A DNA stretch of 64,000 nucleotides from Puniceibacterium sp. IMCC21224 (GCF_001038505.1 NZ_LDPY01000001.1:1612001-1676000), one strand, 5' to 3'. Positions 45,298-54,998 are shown, counted from the first letter of the stretch. The notes: a model not told the origin generated them from the letters alone. A program made the numbers and translations.

Positions 45298-46760
45298 TGA
45301 ACAAGGTTGTGACAAATGCCCCTATCGCGATGCGGCACGAAGCGATGCGGATCGCCGGTCGCAAGGTCGACACCAAAGACCGCGTGCCGGTCCATTATCC
45401 CTACACCGGTGATGTGATTGGATCGGTCCCGGCTGGCAATGCCGAGCATGTGCGCGAAGCCTTTGCCATCGCCAAGGACTACCAGCCGACGCTGACCCGT
45501 TATGAGCGGCAGAAAATCCTGCTGAACGTCGCCAGGATCATCAATGACCGCAAGGCAGAGCTGGCGCCGATCATCACTGCCGAACTGGGCATCTCGCTCG
45601 CTGACAGTCTGTATGAATGCGGACGTGCCTATGATGTCTACACGCTGGCCGGCCAGATGTGCATCCACGACGACGGTGAGATCTTTTCCTGCGATCTGAC
45701 CCCGCATGGCAAGGCACGCAAGATCTTTACCACGCGCGAACCGCTGCGGGCGATTTCGGCCATCACACCGTTCAATCACCCGCTGAACATGGTCAGCCAC
45801 AAGCTGGCCCCGGCGATTGCCACCAACAATTGCGTCGTGCTCAAACCGACCGAGTTGACGCCGCTTACCGCGATCTGGCTCGCGGATGCGCTGTACGAGG
45901 CTGGTCTGCCGCCGCAGATGTTGTCGGTGATCACCGGCTGGCCGCAAGACATTGGCGATGAAATGGTCGTCAACCCGGACTACGACCTGATCACCTTTAC
46001 CGGTGGTGTGCCGGTGGGCAAAATGATCGCGGCCAAGGCGGTCTACAAACGTCAGGTGCTGGAACTGGGCGGGAACGATCCGCTGATCATCTGCAACGAT
46101 CTGTCGGATGCCGATCTGGCCAAGGCGGCGGATCTGGCGGTTGCCGGGGCGACCAAAAACTCGGGTCAGCGTTGCACCGCAGTCAAGCGTATTCTGGTGC
46201 AGGAAAGCGTGGCGGACCGGTTTGTGCCGTTGGTGTTGGAGCGGGCGCAAAAGCTGCGGTATGGCGATCCGATGGACCCTACGACCGAACTGGGCACCGT
46301 GGTTCACGCCCGCGCCGCCGAGACGTTCGAGGACCGCGTCTTCAAGGCCGAAGCGCAGGGCGCCAAGGTGCTCTATCATCCGGGGCGCAATGGCGCGTCA
46401 CTGCCACCCATCGTGGTCGATCACGTCCCGCACGAGAGCGAGCTGGTGATGGAGGAAACCTTTGGTCCCATCGTTCCGATCGTGCGTGTGCCGGATTGCG
46501 ATGAGCAGACCATCGCCATCTCGAACTCCACCGCCTTTGGTCTGTCGTCGGGTGTGTGCACCAATGATTACCGCCGGATGCAGCACTACATCCGTGATCT
46601 GGTTGTCGGTACGGTGAACATCTGGGAGGTGCCGGGCTACCGGATCGAGATGTCGCCGTTTGGTGGCATCAAGGACAGTGGCAACGGCTACAAAGAAGGT
46701 GTGATCGAAGCGATGAAGAGCTTTACCAATATCAAGACGTTCTCTCTGCCCTGGGGCTGA
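45297..46760 (+). CDS. phnY: Phosphonoacetaldehyde dehydrogenase PhnY
   Basis: A 487-residue aldehyde dehydrogenase that oxidises phosphonoacetaldehyde to phosphonoacetate with NAD. The catalytic cysteine is C293 ([10 protein letters not shown]), with the general-base Glu in LELGGND and the cofactor region [20 protein letters not shown]. An ATG at 45297 overlaps the phnA stop; a GTG 3 bases earlier is also possible. Its place between phnA and pbfA and its aldehyde dehydrogenase signature fix the role. Confidence 0.94.
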   Translation: MNKVVTNAPIAMRHEAMRIAGRKVDTKDRVPVHYPYTGDVIGSVPAGNAEHVREAFAIAKDYQPTLTRYERQKILLNVARIINDRKAELAPIITAELGISLADSLYECGRAYDVYTLAGQMCIHDDGEIFSCDLTPHGKARKIFTTREPLRAISAITPFNHPLNMVSHKLAPAIATNNCVVLKPTELTPLTAIWLADALYEAGLPPQMLSVITGWPQDIGDEMVVNPDYDLITFTGGVPVGKMIAAKAVYKRQVLELGGNDPLIICNDLSDADLAKAADLAVAGATKNSGQRCTAVKRILVQESVADRFVPLVLERAQKLRYGDPMDPTTELGTVVHARAAETFEDRVFKAEAQGAKVLYHPGRNGASLPPIVVDHVPHESELVMEETFGPIVPIVRVPDCDEQTIAISNSTAFGLSSGVCTNDYRRMQHYIRDLVVGTVNIWEVPGYRIEMSPFGGIKDSGNGYKEGVIEAMKSFTNIKTFSLPWG

Positions 46761-46780
46761 GGCCTGTTGTTTCAATATCC

Positions 46781-46806
46781 GGGCGGGGCCTTTGCGGGCC
46801 TCGCCC
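46781..46806 (+). promoter_or_regulatory. Hairpin between phnY and pbfA
   Basis: GGGCGGGGCC-TTTGCG-GGCCTCGCCC (10-bp stem with one G-T pair), followed by TTTC. It lies 21 bases after the phnY stop and 26 before pbfA. It may partly terminate the phn transcript and reduce expression of the distal genes. Confidence 0.65.
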
Positions 46807-46831
46807 TTTCTTGCGTTCTTAAGGAAGTATC

Positions 46832-48193
46832 ATGAGTCAGGCCGTTACCCATACCGAGGGCGAATCCAACACCTCTGCCGCCCGCCGCGCCTGGGCTGAA
46901 ACGCATCCCGATGCCGCAACCCGCGACCTGCTGGCGCGCGATGCCGACGCGTTCCTGCATCAATCCCTGTCCAGCCCCTGCGTGTCGACCATAGCCAAAG
47001 CCGAAGGCATTTGGATCGAGGATACCGCCGGCCGTCGTTTCATGGATTTCCATGGCAATTCGGTACATCACCTTGGCTATGCCCACCCCCGGCTGGTGGC
47101 GGCAATCAAGGCGCAGTTGGATGATCTGAGCTTTGCCCCGCGTCGGTTCACCAACGCCGTGTCAGTTGAATTGGCGGAAACGCTGGGCGCCATCGCGCCG
47201 GGGGATCTGAACAAGGTATTGTTCACCACCGGCGGATCGGATGCGAACGAAGTCGCGTTGAAAATCGCGCGCGCCGCGACCGGACGGTTCAAGACCATCA
47301 GCTTTTGGGACAGTTTTCACGGCGCCGGTTTTGGCGCGGCCAGCATCGGCGGAGAAGAGACATTTCGCAGCCACATCGCAGGGCCACTGATGCCGGGAAC
47401 CGAACATATCGCCCCGTTCAACTGCTATCGCTGCCCCTATAATCATGCCGGGCCAGAGAGCTGTGGCCTCGCTTGCGCGCAGATGGTGGACTATGTTCTG
47501 GGCCGCGAGGGGGATGTTGCTGCGGTGATCGCAGAACCGATGCGCGCGGTGCCGGTGGTGCCGCCACCGGGATTTTGGAAGGCCGTGCAAGAGGCATGCC
47601 ACAAGCGCGGCGCATTGCTGATCATGGATGAAATCCCGACCGGTCTGGGCAAGACCGGTCGCATGTTCGCGTTCGAGCATGATGAGGTGATCCCGGACAT
47701 CGTCACGATGGGCAAGGCGCTGGGCGGAGGCATTCTGCCGATTGCGGCCGTTGTCGCCCGCCACGATCTGGATGTTTGCGGCGATTTTGCCATTGGGCAT
47801 TACACCCACGAAAAGAACCCGGTGACCGCACGCGCCGCCCTGACCACTATCGCGATCCTGCAAGAAGACGGGCTGGTTGAACGCTCTGCCGAACTGGGGG
47901 CTTATGCGTTGACCCGATTGCGGACGGCACTGGCCGATAATCCCATTGTTGGCGATATTCGGGGCAGGGGGCTAATGTTCGGGATCGAGATTGTCGAGGA
48001 TCGCGGCACCCGCGCTCCGGGCCGCACGGCGGCGGAACGGATCTATTATCGCTGTCTTGAGGCGGGTCTGAGTTTCAAAATCAGCGCGGGCTGCGTCCTG
48101 ACGCTGTCGCCGCCGCTGATCATATCGCGCGAAGATCTGGACCGCGCCCTGGGCATTGTCGAAGACGCCATCCGCGCCGAGGCGACCCAGTGA
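46832..48193 (+). CDS. pbfA: (R)-1-hydroxy-2-aminoethylphosphonate ammonia-lyase PbfA
   Basis: A 453-residue class III aminotransferase-fold PLP protein; K295 in MGKALGGGILP is the PLP lysine. PbfA uses this fold to deaminate (R)-1-hydroxy-AEP to phosphonoacetaldehyde, feeding PhnY and PhnA. Distinctive features are FHGNSVHHLGYAHP and APFNCYRCPYNHAGPESCGL, the latter a cysteine-containing stretch typical of the group, and GHYTHEKNPVTARAA. Assignment to PbfA rests on this and on the phnWAY context. A general AEP or amino-acid transaminase is the alternative. Confidence 0.85.
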   Translation: MSQAVTHTEGESNTSAARRAWAETHPDAATRDLLARDADAFLHQSLSSPCVSTIAKAEGIWIEDTAGRRFMDFHGNSVHHLGYAHPRLVAAIKAQLDDLSFAPRRFTNAVSVELAETLGAIAPGDLNKVLFTTGGSDANEVALKIARAATGRFKTISFWDSFHGAGFGAASIGGEETFRSHIAGPLMPGTEHIAPFNCYRCPYNHAGPESCGLACAQMVDYVLGREGDVAAVIAEPMRAVPVVPPPGFWKAVQEACHKRGALLIMDEIPTGLGKTGRMFAFEHDEVIPDIVTMGKALGGGILPIAAVVARHDLDVCGDFAIGHYTHEKNPVTARAALTTIAILQEDGLVERSAELGAYALTRLRTALADNPIVGDIRGRGLMFGIEIVEDRGTRAPGRTAAERIYYRCLEAGLSFKISAGCVLTLSPPLIISREDLDRALGIVEDAIRAEATQ

Positions 48194-49026
48194 GCCTGTT
48201 TGCTCTGGGGATTGTCCTGTTCGCCGCCGTGATGCACGCCAGTTGGAATGCGATGGTAAAGGCGGTGCCGGATCGCGCTGCTGTTTTGGCCGGCGTTTCG
48301 GGTTGCCACGCACTGATCGGGATCGTGTTGATCTGGATGTCGCCCAGCCCCGACCCGGCAAGCTGGCCGATGATCGTGATTTCGGCAGTGGTACATTACG
48401 GCTATTACCTGTTGCTGTTCTACTCCTATCGCTTTGGCGATCTGTCGCAGGTCTATCCGATCTCGCGCGGTATGGCCCCGCCGACGGTTGCGTTGATGGC
48501 GTTTCTGCTGGTGGGTGAGACGTTGCCGGTCTCTGGCTGGTTCGGACTGGGTGCGGTCTGCCTGGGGATCAGCATTCTGGCGCTGCAACGCGGTGCCGTC
48601 GACGCCCGGCGCAGTACGGTTCTGCTGGCGCTGTGCCTGGGCATCTGCATCTCGACATACTCGGTGGCGGACGGGATCGGGGTGCGGCTGTCGGATGCGC
48701 CGCTGGGCTATATCGGTTGGCTGTTTGTGCTCGAAGCGCCGGTGCCGATGGCGATCATCATCTCGCGCGGGGTTGGCGGGGGGCGGTTCGAACTGCGCCC
48801 GTTGCTGGCGGGACTGCTGGCTGGGGTTCTTGCCGGGGCCGCTTACGGGTTGGTGCTCTATGTCAAAACCTTTTCACCACTTGCGGCCGTGTCGGCGGTT
48901 CGCGAATCCAGCGTCATCATCGCGGCACTCATCGGAGTGGTGCTTTTCGGCGAACGCCCATGGAAAGGGCGGCTTGCCGCCGCAGTAATCGTTGGGGGGG
49001 GCGTTATCGCCTTGTCCATAGGATAA
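48190..49026 (+). CDS. EamA/DMT-superfamily permease
   Basis: A 278-residue membrane protein with about ten helices in two EamA repeats (SQVYPISRGMAPPTVALMAF in the first; SPLAAVSAVRESSVIIAALI and GVVLFGERPWKGRL in the second). It starts at a GTG overlapping the pbfA stop by 4 bases, so it is cotranslated with it. It may export an amine or amino acid produced during phosphonate breakdown, or import hydroxy-AEP; neither is shown by sequence. Confidence 0.82.
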   Translation: MSLFALGIVLFAAVMHASWNAMVKAVPDRAAVLAGVSGCHALIGIVLIWMSPSPDPASWPMIVISAVVHYGYYLLLFYSYRFGDLSQVYPISRGMAPPTVALMAFLLVGETLPVSGWFGLGAVCLGISILALQRGAVDARRSTVLLALCLGICISTYSVADGIGVRLSDAPLGYIGWLFVLEAPVPMAIIISRGVGGGRFELRPLLAGLLAGVLAGAAYGLVLYVKTFSPLAAVSAVRESSVIIAALIGVVLFGERPWKGRLAAAVIVGGGVIALSIG

Positions 49027-49053
49027 TTGGCCATATCGAACGTTTCTCTTAAT

Positions 49054-49089
49054 CCAACCATAAGATAAATAGATTTTACTTATTGTTGG
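49054..49089. promoter_or_regulatory. Imperfect inverted repeat before the AEP-binding-protein gene
   Basis: CCAACCATAAG (49054-49064) and CTTATTGTTGG (49079-49089) pair at 10 of 11 positions around a 14-base AT-rich spacer. The spacer carries GATTTTAC (to 49079), part of the 12-mer seen at the other two phosphonate promoters. It lies in the 224-base gap between the EamA gene and the AEP transporter and may be an operator or a weak terminator. Confidence 0.5.
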
Positions 49090-49250
49090 GCAGTTCCCAG
49101 ACTGAATTCAGGATCACGATCCAAATCGGCGGTGATATCACCCGTGTCATTAAAATGTGATGCGCCGCCGCAATAAGAGAACCGCGAACGCGGGTGGCCA
49201 AGCGGCGGATTCACCGGCGCTGACCGCGCGCCAACCAACAGGGACCTGCA

Positions 49251-50273
49251 ATGAACACGAAAACGCTTTTGAATCTGACAGTTTGCGCCACGGCTTTCAG
49301 CGCGACAATGGCCTTTGCCGAAACCGAACTTACGGTCTACACCGCTGTCGAGGCCGAAGATCTGGCCCGCTACGCCGCGACCTTTAACGAAGATCATCCG
49401 GATATCAAAATCAACTGGGTGCGCGATTCAACCGGTGTGATCACGGCCAAGCTTTTGGCCGAACGGGAAAACCCGCAGGCGGATATGGTCTGGGGTCTGG
49501 CGGCAACATCGCTGCTTGTCCTCAAATCCGAAGGGATGCTTGAGCCATATTCACCCGCCGGTCTGGATGCGCTTGATGCGCGTTTTCGCGATGGCGATAC
49601 ACCGCCGTCCTGGGTCGGTATGGACGCTTGGGTCGCATCGGTCTGCTATAATACCGTCGAAGGGGACAAGCTGGGCCTGACTGCGCCAACATCCTGGGCC
49701 GACCTGACGAAGCCGGAATATGCCGGTCACGTTGTCATGCCGAACCCGGCATCCTCGGGAACCGGGTTCCTTGATGTGTCGAGCTGGCTCCAGATCATGG
49801 GCGAAGATGCGGGCTGGGCCTACATGGATGCGCTGCACGAAAACGTCGCGGCTTATACCCATTCCGGCTCTAAACCGTGCAAGATGGCGGCATCGGGCGA
49901 AACCGTCATCGGTGTGTCCTTTGCCTTTCGCGGCGCCAAATCCAAGGCTGAAGGCGCGCCGCTGGAAATCGTCGTTCCGACAGAAGGCATCGGTTGGGAC
50001 ATGGAAGCCACGTCGCTGATTGCAGGCACCATGAACGAAGAGGCGGCCAAGACGCTGATCGACTGGTCGATCACGCCAAAGGCGATGGAAATGTACAATG
50101 TTGGCTACGCTGTGGTCGGCATTCCGGGCATCGCCAAACCGGTGGATTATTTCCCCGAAGGCATCACCGACGCGATGATCGACAACGACTTTGAATGGGC
50201 GGCGAACAACCGCAGCGCCATTCTCGAAGAGTGGACCAACCGGTACGACACCAAGTCCGAGCCCAAGGGCTAA
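49251..50273 (+). CDS. 2-Aminoethylphosphonate ABC transporter substrate-binding protein
   Basis: A 340-residue periplasmic binding protein of the iron/AEP-binding group. It has a signal peptide at residues 1-23 (TMAFA before ETEL), then LTVYTAVEAEDLARYAATFN. DMVWGLAATSLLVLKSEGML, MPNPASSGTGFLDVSSWLQI and AYTHSGSKPCKMAASGETVI match the putative AEP-binding TIGR family. It is followed by a hairpin and then the ATPase and permease genes. The adjacent phn genes support AEP as ligand. Confidence 0.9.
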   Translation: MNTKTLLNLTVCATAFSATMAFAETELTVYTAVEAEDLARYAATFNEDHPDIKINWVRDSTGVITAKLLAERENPQADMVWGLAATSLLVLKSEGMLEPYSPAGLDALDARFRDGDTPPSWVGMDAWVASVCYNTVEGDKLGLTAPTSWADLTKPEYAGHVVMPNPASSGTGFLDVSSWLQIMGEDAGWAYMDALHENVAAYTHSGSKPCKMAASGETVIGVSFAFRGAKSKAEGAPLEIVVPTEGIGWDMEATSLIAGTMNEEAAKTLIDWSITPKAMEMYNVGYAVVGIPGIAKPVDYFPEGITDAMIDNDFEWAANNRSAILEEWTNRYDTKSEPKG

Positions 50274-50290
50274 GGCCATCCGGTTTCGGT

Positions 50291-50318
50291 GCCGGGGCGC
50301 CCCAAGTGGCGCCCCGGC
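50291..50318 (+). promoter_or_regulatory. Hairpin between AEP-binding-protein and ATPase genes
   Basis: A perfect 11-bp stem, GCCGGGGCGCC/GGCGCCCCGGC, with a 6-base loop, 18 bases after the binding-protein stop. There is no T-run. It probably stabilises the upstream message so that the binding protein is made in excess. Confidence 0.72.
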
Positions 50319-50347
50319 GGTCCAAACTCTATCCTGGAACAGACAGC

Positions 50348-51484
50348 ATGAATGCAATCGTACAGGGCGGCATTGCGCCCGCGACTGATGGGGACGTCAT
50401 TATGGACGCAGCGCAGCCGTATCTTCGGATTCGGAACCTCTGGAAAGCCTTCGGAGATTTCGTTGCGCTGAAGGATATCAACCTTGACGTTGCATCCGGC
50501 GAATTTGTCTGTTTTCTGGGACCGTCCGGGTGCGGCAAGACCACGCTGTTGCGCACCATTGCCGGGCTGGATCCGCAGTCGCGTGGAGCCATCCATCAGG
50601 GTGGCACCGATATTTCGTCGCTGCCGACATCCAAGCGCGATTATGGCATCGTGTTTCAATCTTACGCGCTGTTTCCGAACCTGACCGTGCGCCGCAACAT
50701 CGCCTTTGGGCTTGAAAACACCGGACGGCCCAAACCCGAGATTGCCGCGCGGGTGAGCGAGCTGCTTGATCTGGTCGGCTTGCCGGAACAGGCTGAAAAA
50801 TACCCGGCGAATCTGTCCGGCGGACAACAGCAACGAATTGCGCTGGCGCGTGCCATCGCGATCAATCCCGGTCTGTTGCTGCTGGATGAACCGCTCTCGG
50901 CGCTGGACGCCAAGGTGCGTGTGCACCTGCGCCACGAGATCAAGGAATTGCAGCGCAAGCTGGGTGTGACCACCATTATGGTGACGCACGATCAGGAAGA
51001 GGCGTTGTCGATGGCCGACCGGATTGTGGTGATGAATCACGGCGTGATCGAACAGGTCGGCAGTCCGACCGACATTTACCGCCACCCGGCGTCGCTGTTT
51101 GTGGCCGATTTCATCGGTGAGACCAACAAGATCGAAACACGGCTGAACGATGGCCACGTACAACTGGGCGATGTAACGCTAAAAACCGGCGCGGCGGGCA
51201 TCCGCGACGGATCGGACGTTACGGTGGCGATCCGCCCCGAAGATATTCTGCCGCATCCGGCAGGTGAGGCGGGGGCAGACAATCTGCTGCCGGTCACAAT
51301 CACGGATATGGAGTTTCTGGGATCATTCTGGCGCACACATCTGCGCAGCAACGCGCTTGCCGGGGTGCCTCTGGTGGCCAACTTTTCGATGAATGCGATG
51401 CGCAGGCTGGCGCTTGAAACGGGCACCGATCTGAGCGTCGAACTGCCGGCCGAACGTGTTCTGGCCTTTGTCAGGGGCGCCTGA
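50348..51484 (+). CDS. 2-Aminoethylphosphonate ABC transporter ATP-binding protein
   Basis: A 378-residue ATPase. Walker A is GPSGCGKTT (residues 58-66), the signature LSGGQQQRIALARA, Walker B LLLLDEPLSALDAKV, and a C-terminal TOBE-type domain carries VAIRPEDILPH. The start at 50348 gives a 20-residue lead before the domain; ATG at 50402 is an alternative. It ends 2 bases before the permease start. The group is PotA/AfuC-like, in agreement with the TIGR AEP transporter. Confidence 0.88.
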   Translation: MNAIVQGGIAPATDGDVIMDAAQPYLRIRNLWKAFGDFVALKDINLDVASGEFVCFLGPSGCGKTTLLRTIAGLDPQSRGAIHQGGTDISSLPTSKRDYGIVFQSYALFPNLTVRRNIAFGLENTGRPKPEIAARVSELLDLVGLPEQAEKYPANLSGGQQQRIALARAIAINPGLLLLDEPLSALDAKVRVHLRHEIKELQRKLGVTTIMVTHDQEEALSMADRIVVMNHGVIEQVGSPTDIYRHPASLFVADFIGETNKIETRLNDGHVQLGDVTLKTGAAGIRDGSDVTVAIRPEDILPHPAGEAGADNLLPVTITDMEFLGSFWRTHLRSNALAGVPLVANFSMNAMRRLALETGTDLSVELPAERVLAFVRGA

Positions 51485-51486
51485 GC

Positions 51487-53496
51487 ATGAACACCGCTGA
51501 CACCACGTTGCCGTCCGGTCGCCCTATTCGTCTGTCGCTGGATCGCGATGGCGTCGTCAAACGTGGCTTTATTCTGATTATCGCGCTCTATCTGATCGTG
51601 GCGTTGGCGCTGCCGCTGTATACGATGCTGTCCAAGTCGCTTGTGACCTATGGCTTTGATCTGGCGCGGTATGAAATTCAGGCCAGCGACGCGGCGGGAA
51701 CCTTTGCGCCACCGGTCAATGTGGCCAAGCTGAACCAGCAGACTGGTGCCTATAGCGCGGATGATCTGAAAACCAGTTCGGACGGTCGGCTCGCGGTCAC
51801 AAAATTCTTTGCTGATTTCAGTTTCCGCAGTCCGGTGATGTATCGCATTCGTAGCCTTGATGCCGACGCGCCCTATCTGGTCGGCCTTGATCTGCAACGC
51901 ACGACAAAATGGCAGGAATACGACAGCAACGCGTGGCGACGGATCAACCTGCGGCCGGTGCAATCGATCGGGTTTCAGAACTATGCTGAATATTTCTCAA
52001 ACGCGTCGCTGTATCAGTCGATCCAGAATTCGCTGTTCATCGCCGGTCTTAGCACCGTTGTGACTGTCTTTCTGGCCTTTGGCTTTGCCTATGCGCTTAG
52101 TCGCAGTTGTATGGCCTACAAAGGCGCGTTCCGGCTGATTGGGATGATGCCGATCCTTGTGCCATCGCTGCTGCCTGGGATTGCGCTGATCTATATGTTC
52201 GGTAATCAGGGTTTTGCCAAAGAGTTGCTGTTGGGGCAGTCGATTTATGGCCCACTTGGCATTGTCGTAGGGTCAGTGTTCTTTACCTTTCCGCACGCCA
52301 TGATCATCATATCCACGGCCTTGTCTATCGCGGATCAACGCCAGTACGAGGCCGCGGATTCCCTGCGCTCGACCCCGTGGCGTACGTTCTGGACCGTGAC
52401 TATTCCCGGTGCACGCTATGGATTGATCTCGGCGGCGTTTGTGGTCTTTACGCTGGTTATCACCGATTTCGGCCTGCCAAAAGTGATTGGCGGGCAGTAT
52501 AATGTGCTGGCCATCGACATTTACAAACAGGTCATCGGCCAGCAGAACTTTGAAATGGGTGCGGTGGTGTCGGTGGTTCTGCTAATTCCGGCAGTGCTGG
52601 CTTTTGTCGTTGACCGGCACGCGCAGAAAAAGCAGGTCTCGTTGCTGTCGGCGCGCTCGGTGCCGTATGAGCCCAAGCCGGACCGGGTTTTTGACAGACT
52701 TTGCATGGTTTGGTGCGGGGCCATCGCGCTGTTCATCATCGGGCTGATCGCCACGTGTCAGTTCGCAGCATTGATCAAGTTCTGGCCCTATGATCTGAGC
52801 CTGAGCCTGAACAATTACGATTTCAATCGTATGGATGGCGGCGGTTGGGCGGCCTATGGCAATTCGATCAAATTGGCGTTGCTGACAGCCGTGTTCGGCA
52901 CCGTAATCGTCTTTACCGGCGCGTATATGGTGGAAAAGATCGACGGTTTTGGCGCGGGGCGCGGGTTTTACCAATTTCTTGCGATGCTGCCGATGGCGGT
53001 GCCGGGCATGGTGCTGGGATTGGCCTATATCTTTTTCTTTAACAGCCCGGACAACCCTTTGCACTTTGTCTATGGTACGATGGCGATCCTTGTGCTGTCT
53101 ACAGTGACCCACTTCTTTACCGTCGGACACCTGACGGCGCTGACGGCCCTCAAACAGATTGATGCAGAGTTCGAGCCTGTTGCCAGCTCCTTGCGCCAGC
53201 CGTTTCACAAGTTATTCGCGCAGGTTACCGTGCCGGTCTGTCTGCCGGCAATCCTCGACATTTCGATTTACTTGTTCGTGAATGCGATGACCACGGTGTC
53301 GGCGGTTGTGTTCATCTATTCGACCCATACCGCACTGGCGTCAGTCGCGGTTCTGAACATGGATGACGCGGGCGATATTGCGCCGGCTGCCGCGATGGGG
53401 ATGATGATCTTTTACACCAACGTGGCGGCGCGCCTGCTGCATCTGTTGGCATCCCGCAGGATCCTGAAACGGACCCAGGCCTGGCGGACGCGGTGA
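51487..53496 (+). CDS. 2-Aminoethylphosphonate ABC transporter permease (fused, with extra soluble insert)
   Basis: A 669-residue double permease with two BPD_transp_1 domains and about twelve helices. The docking loops are EAADSLRSTPWRTFWTVTIP in the first half and EFEPVASSLRQPFHKLFAQV in the second. Single-chain AEP permeases of this type are usually about 550-580 residues. Here about 100 residues (roughly 52-155) are inserted between the first and second helices, and would lie in the periplasm if the N-terminus is inside. Otherwise the family assignment is secure. It ends the AEP transporter unit. Confidence 0.88.
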   Translation: MNTADTTLPSGRPIRLSLDRDGVVKRGFILIIALYLIVALALPLYTMLSKSLVTYGFDLARYEIQASDAAGTFAPPVNVAKLNQQTGAYSADDLKTSSDGRLAVTKFFADFSFRSPVMYRIRSLDADAPYLVGLDLQRTTKWQEYDSNAWRRINLRPVQSIGFQNYAEYFSNASLYQSIQNSLFIAGLSTVVTVFLAFGFAYALSRSCMAYKGAFRLIGMMPILVPSLLPGIALIYMFGNQGFAKELLLGQSIYGPLGIVVGSVFFTFPHAMIIISTALSIADQRQYEAADSLRSTPWRTFWTVTIPGARYGLISAAFVVFTLVITDFGLPKVIGGQYNVLAIDIYKQVIGQQNFEMGAVVSVVLLIPAVLAFVVDRHAQKKQVSLLSARSVPYEPKPDRVFDRLCMVWCGAIALFIIGLIATCQFAALIKFWPYDLSLSLNNYDFNRMDGGGWAAYGNSIKLALLTAVFGTVIVFTGAYMVEKIDGFGAGRGFYQFLAMLPMAVPGMVLGLAYIFFFNSPDNPLHFVYGTMAILVLSTVTHFFTVGHLTALTALKQIDAEFEPVASSLRQPFHKLFAQVTVPVCLPAILDISIYLFVNAMTTVSAVVFIYSTHTALASVAVLNMDDAGDIAPAAAMGMMIFYTNVAARLLHLLASRRILKRTQAWRTR

Positions 53497-53657
53497 CGCC
53501 ATAGCCCCGGATAGCATAGCTGGCGATTGGGTTCGCTATGGTCACACCGCCTGCAACCCGACTGGAATGCGCGGCGTCTCTCTGAGGCGGAGGATTTCCG
53601 GTTCAGCCCGTGGCGCTGCAGTCGCTCGGTTTTAGCGCAGACGGTTGTGTCGCGCCA

Positions 53658-54998
53658 TCAGCCGTCCAGAAACGCCCTTTGCGCGTCGCGCAGGGCGAAG
53701 ATATCGATGTCATCGACAATCTCGACATCGTCCAGACGAACGATTTGATCCTTCTTGATCGGCTTTTTCAGTTTTATGTTATGCGCCAACCCGATGGGCA
53801 GTGCATTCAGCCGGTGTGACTGCTGGGCGGGGATCGCCTTGGCCCAGACTTTATAGCCGCCTTCGCCGTCCAGATAGTCGCCCGCACCAAAGTCGCCCTT
53901 GGAGGTGGCCACGGCGTCGCCACGCCAGCGGGTTGACGACCCTGTCGCCTCGCCGCGCAGACAGGCAGACAGCACGGAGACCGATGTTTCCAGCCCGATC
54001 AGGTGGAACGGTCGCCACATCGAGCCGTACCAGCCCGACGGATCAGTCAGCAGGCCGTATTGCTGGAAACAGGCGCGTGTGTATTCGTCGGGTGCCTTGA
54101 ACGTCACGAACATGCCGTACTGGATGTTGTTCAGCACCACGCGTCCGTCCGGTTCGCGACTGGATGCGATGTCGACAAGGCCGGGTTTTGCCAGTTGACC
54201 ACCCTCGGATTTTGGGCGGAACACACTGGCGAGATCCTGCAGCCCGGCCGGATGAAACGCCAGCCCGTCGTCCGGGCAATCCATCCCCGTCGCATTGGCC
54301 ACCGCCGCCATTTCGATCGCTGCCTTGGTGCCATCAGTAAAGGAATTGTACATCTTGGGGTTAAAATCGCCAGCCGCCACCTCTTCGTCGCTCCAGCCGA
54401 AATAGCTCCAGACTGTGTCGGGTGTTGAGTAGCGATAGGGCGGGGCAAAGTTCATGCCCTTGCCCGCCGCGATCAGTTCAAAGCCACATGACCGCACCCA
54501 GTCGACAAGTTCGCAGATCGCGGCGGGCTGGTCGCCATACGCCATGGAATAGACCACACCCGCCTGCTGCGCACGATTCGCCAGCACAGCACCACACAGC
54601 ACATCCGCCTCGACATTGACCATGATCACATGTTTGCCCGCTTCAATTGCGGCCAGCCCGTGGCGGGTGCCAGCCAACGGATGGCCCGTCGCCTCGATGA
54701 TGCATTCTATGGCGTCGCAGGCAAACAGGGCGGCGGCATTGTCGGTGATGCAGGTCGTTCCGTTCTGCACCGCATCACCCATCGACGTGGCGCCATAGCG
54801 ATCCGCCGTCCAGCCGGTGCGGTTCAGCGAGGCCCGCGCCTTCTCCACGTCGAGATCGGCGATTCCAACGATCTGAAAGCCGGGAATATGTTTGGCCTGT
54901 GCCAGGATCATCGACCCGAATTTGCCCGCTCCAATAAGGCCGACGCGCACCGGCTGCCCGTTAGCTGTGCGGGCGGCAAGAAGAGATGACAGGTTCAT
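53658..54998 (-). CDS. NAD(P)-dependent oxidoreductase with SAF domain
   Basis: A 446-residue protein with a Rossmann-type NAD(P) site, VRVGLIGAGKFGSMILAQAK (about residues 17-36), a homoserine-dehydrogenase-like catalytic region, and a C-terminal SAF domain (about 370-440, ALPIGLAHNIKLKKPIKKDQ). Proteins of this architecture often accompany split transketolases and SDRs in alpha- and betaproteobacteria, but none is securely characterised to my knowledge. I chose the ATG at 54998; the frame extends further upstream without features. It faces the transketolase genes across a 149-base gap and probably belongs to the same pathway. Confidence 0.8.
   Translation of the reverse strand: MNLSSLLAARTANGQPVRVGLIGAGKFGSMILAQAKHIPGFQIVGIADLDVEKARASLNRTGWTADRYGATSMGDAVQNGTTCITDNAAALFACDAIECIIEATGHPLAGTRHGLAAIEAGKHVIMVNVEADVLCGAVLANRAQQAGVVYSMAYGDQPAAICELVDWVRSCGFELIAAGKGMNFAPPYRYSTPDTVWSYFGWSDEEVAAGDFNPKMYNSFTDGTKAAIEMAAVANATGMDCPDDGLAFHPAGLQDLASVFRPKSEGGQLAKPGLVDIASSREPDGRVVLNNIQYGMFVTFKAPDEYTRACFQQYGLLTDPSGWYGSMWRPFHLIGLETSVSVLSACLRGEATGSSTRWRGDAVATSKGDFGAGDYLDGEGGYKVWAKAIPAQQSHRLNALPIGLAHNIKLKKPIKKDQIVRLDDVEIVDDIDIFALRDAQRAFLDG

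Noticed and set aside
44958..46379. A 473-codon minus-strand open frame across phnA and phnY
   Set aside because: Both plus-strand genes carry full catalytic motifs; the antisense product has no family features.
53497..53657. Possible hairpin CCATAG...CTATGG after the AEP permease
   Set aside because: The arms are short and the spacer long, so I do not call a terminator.
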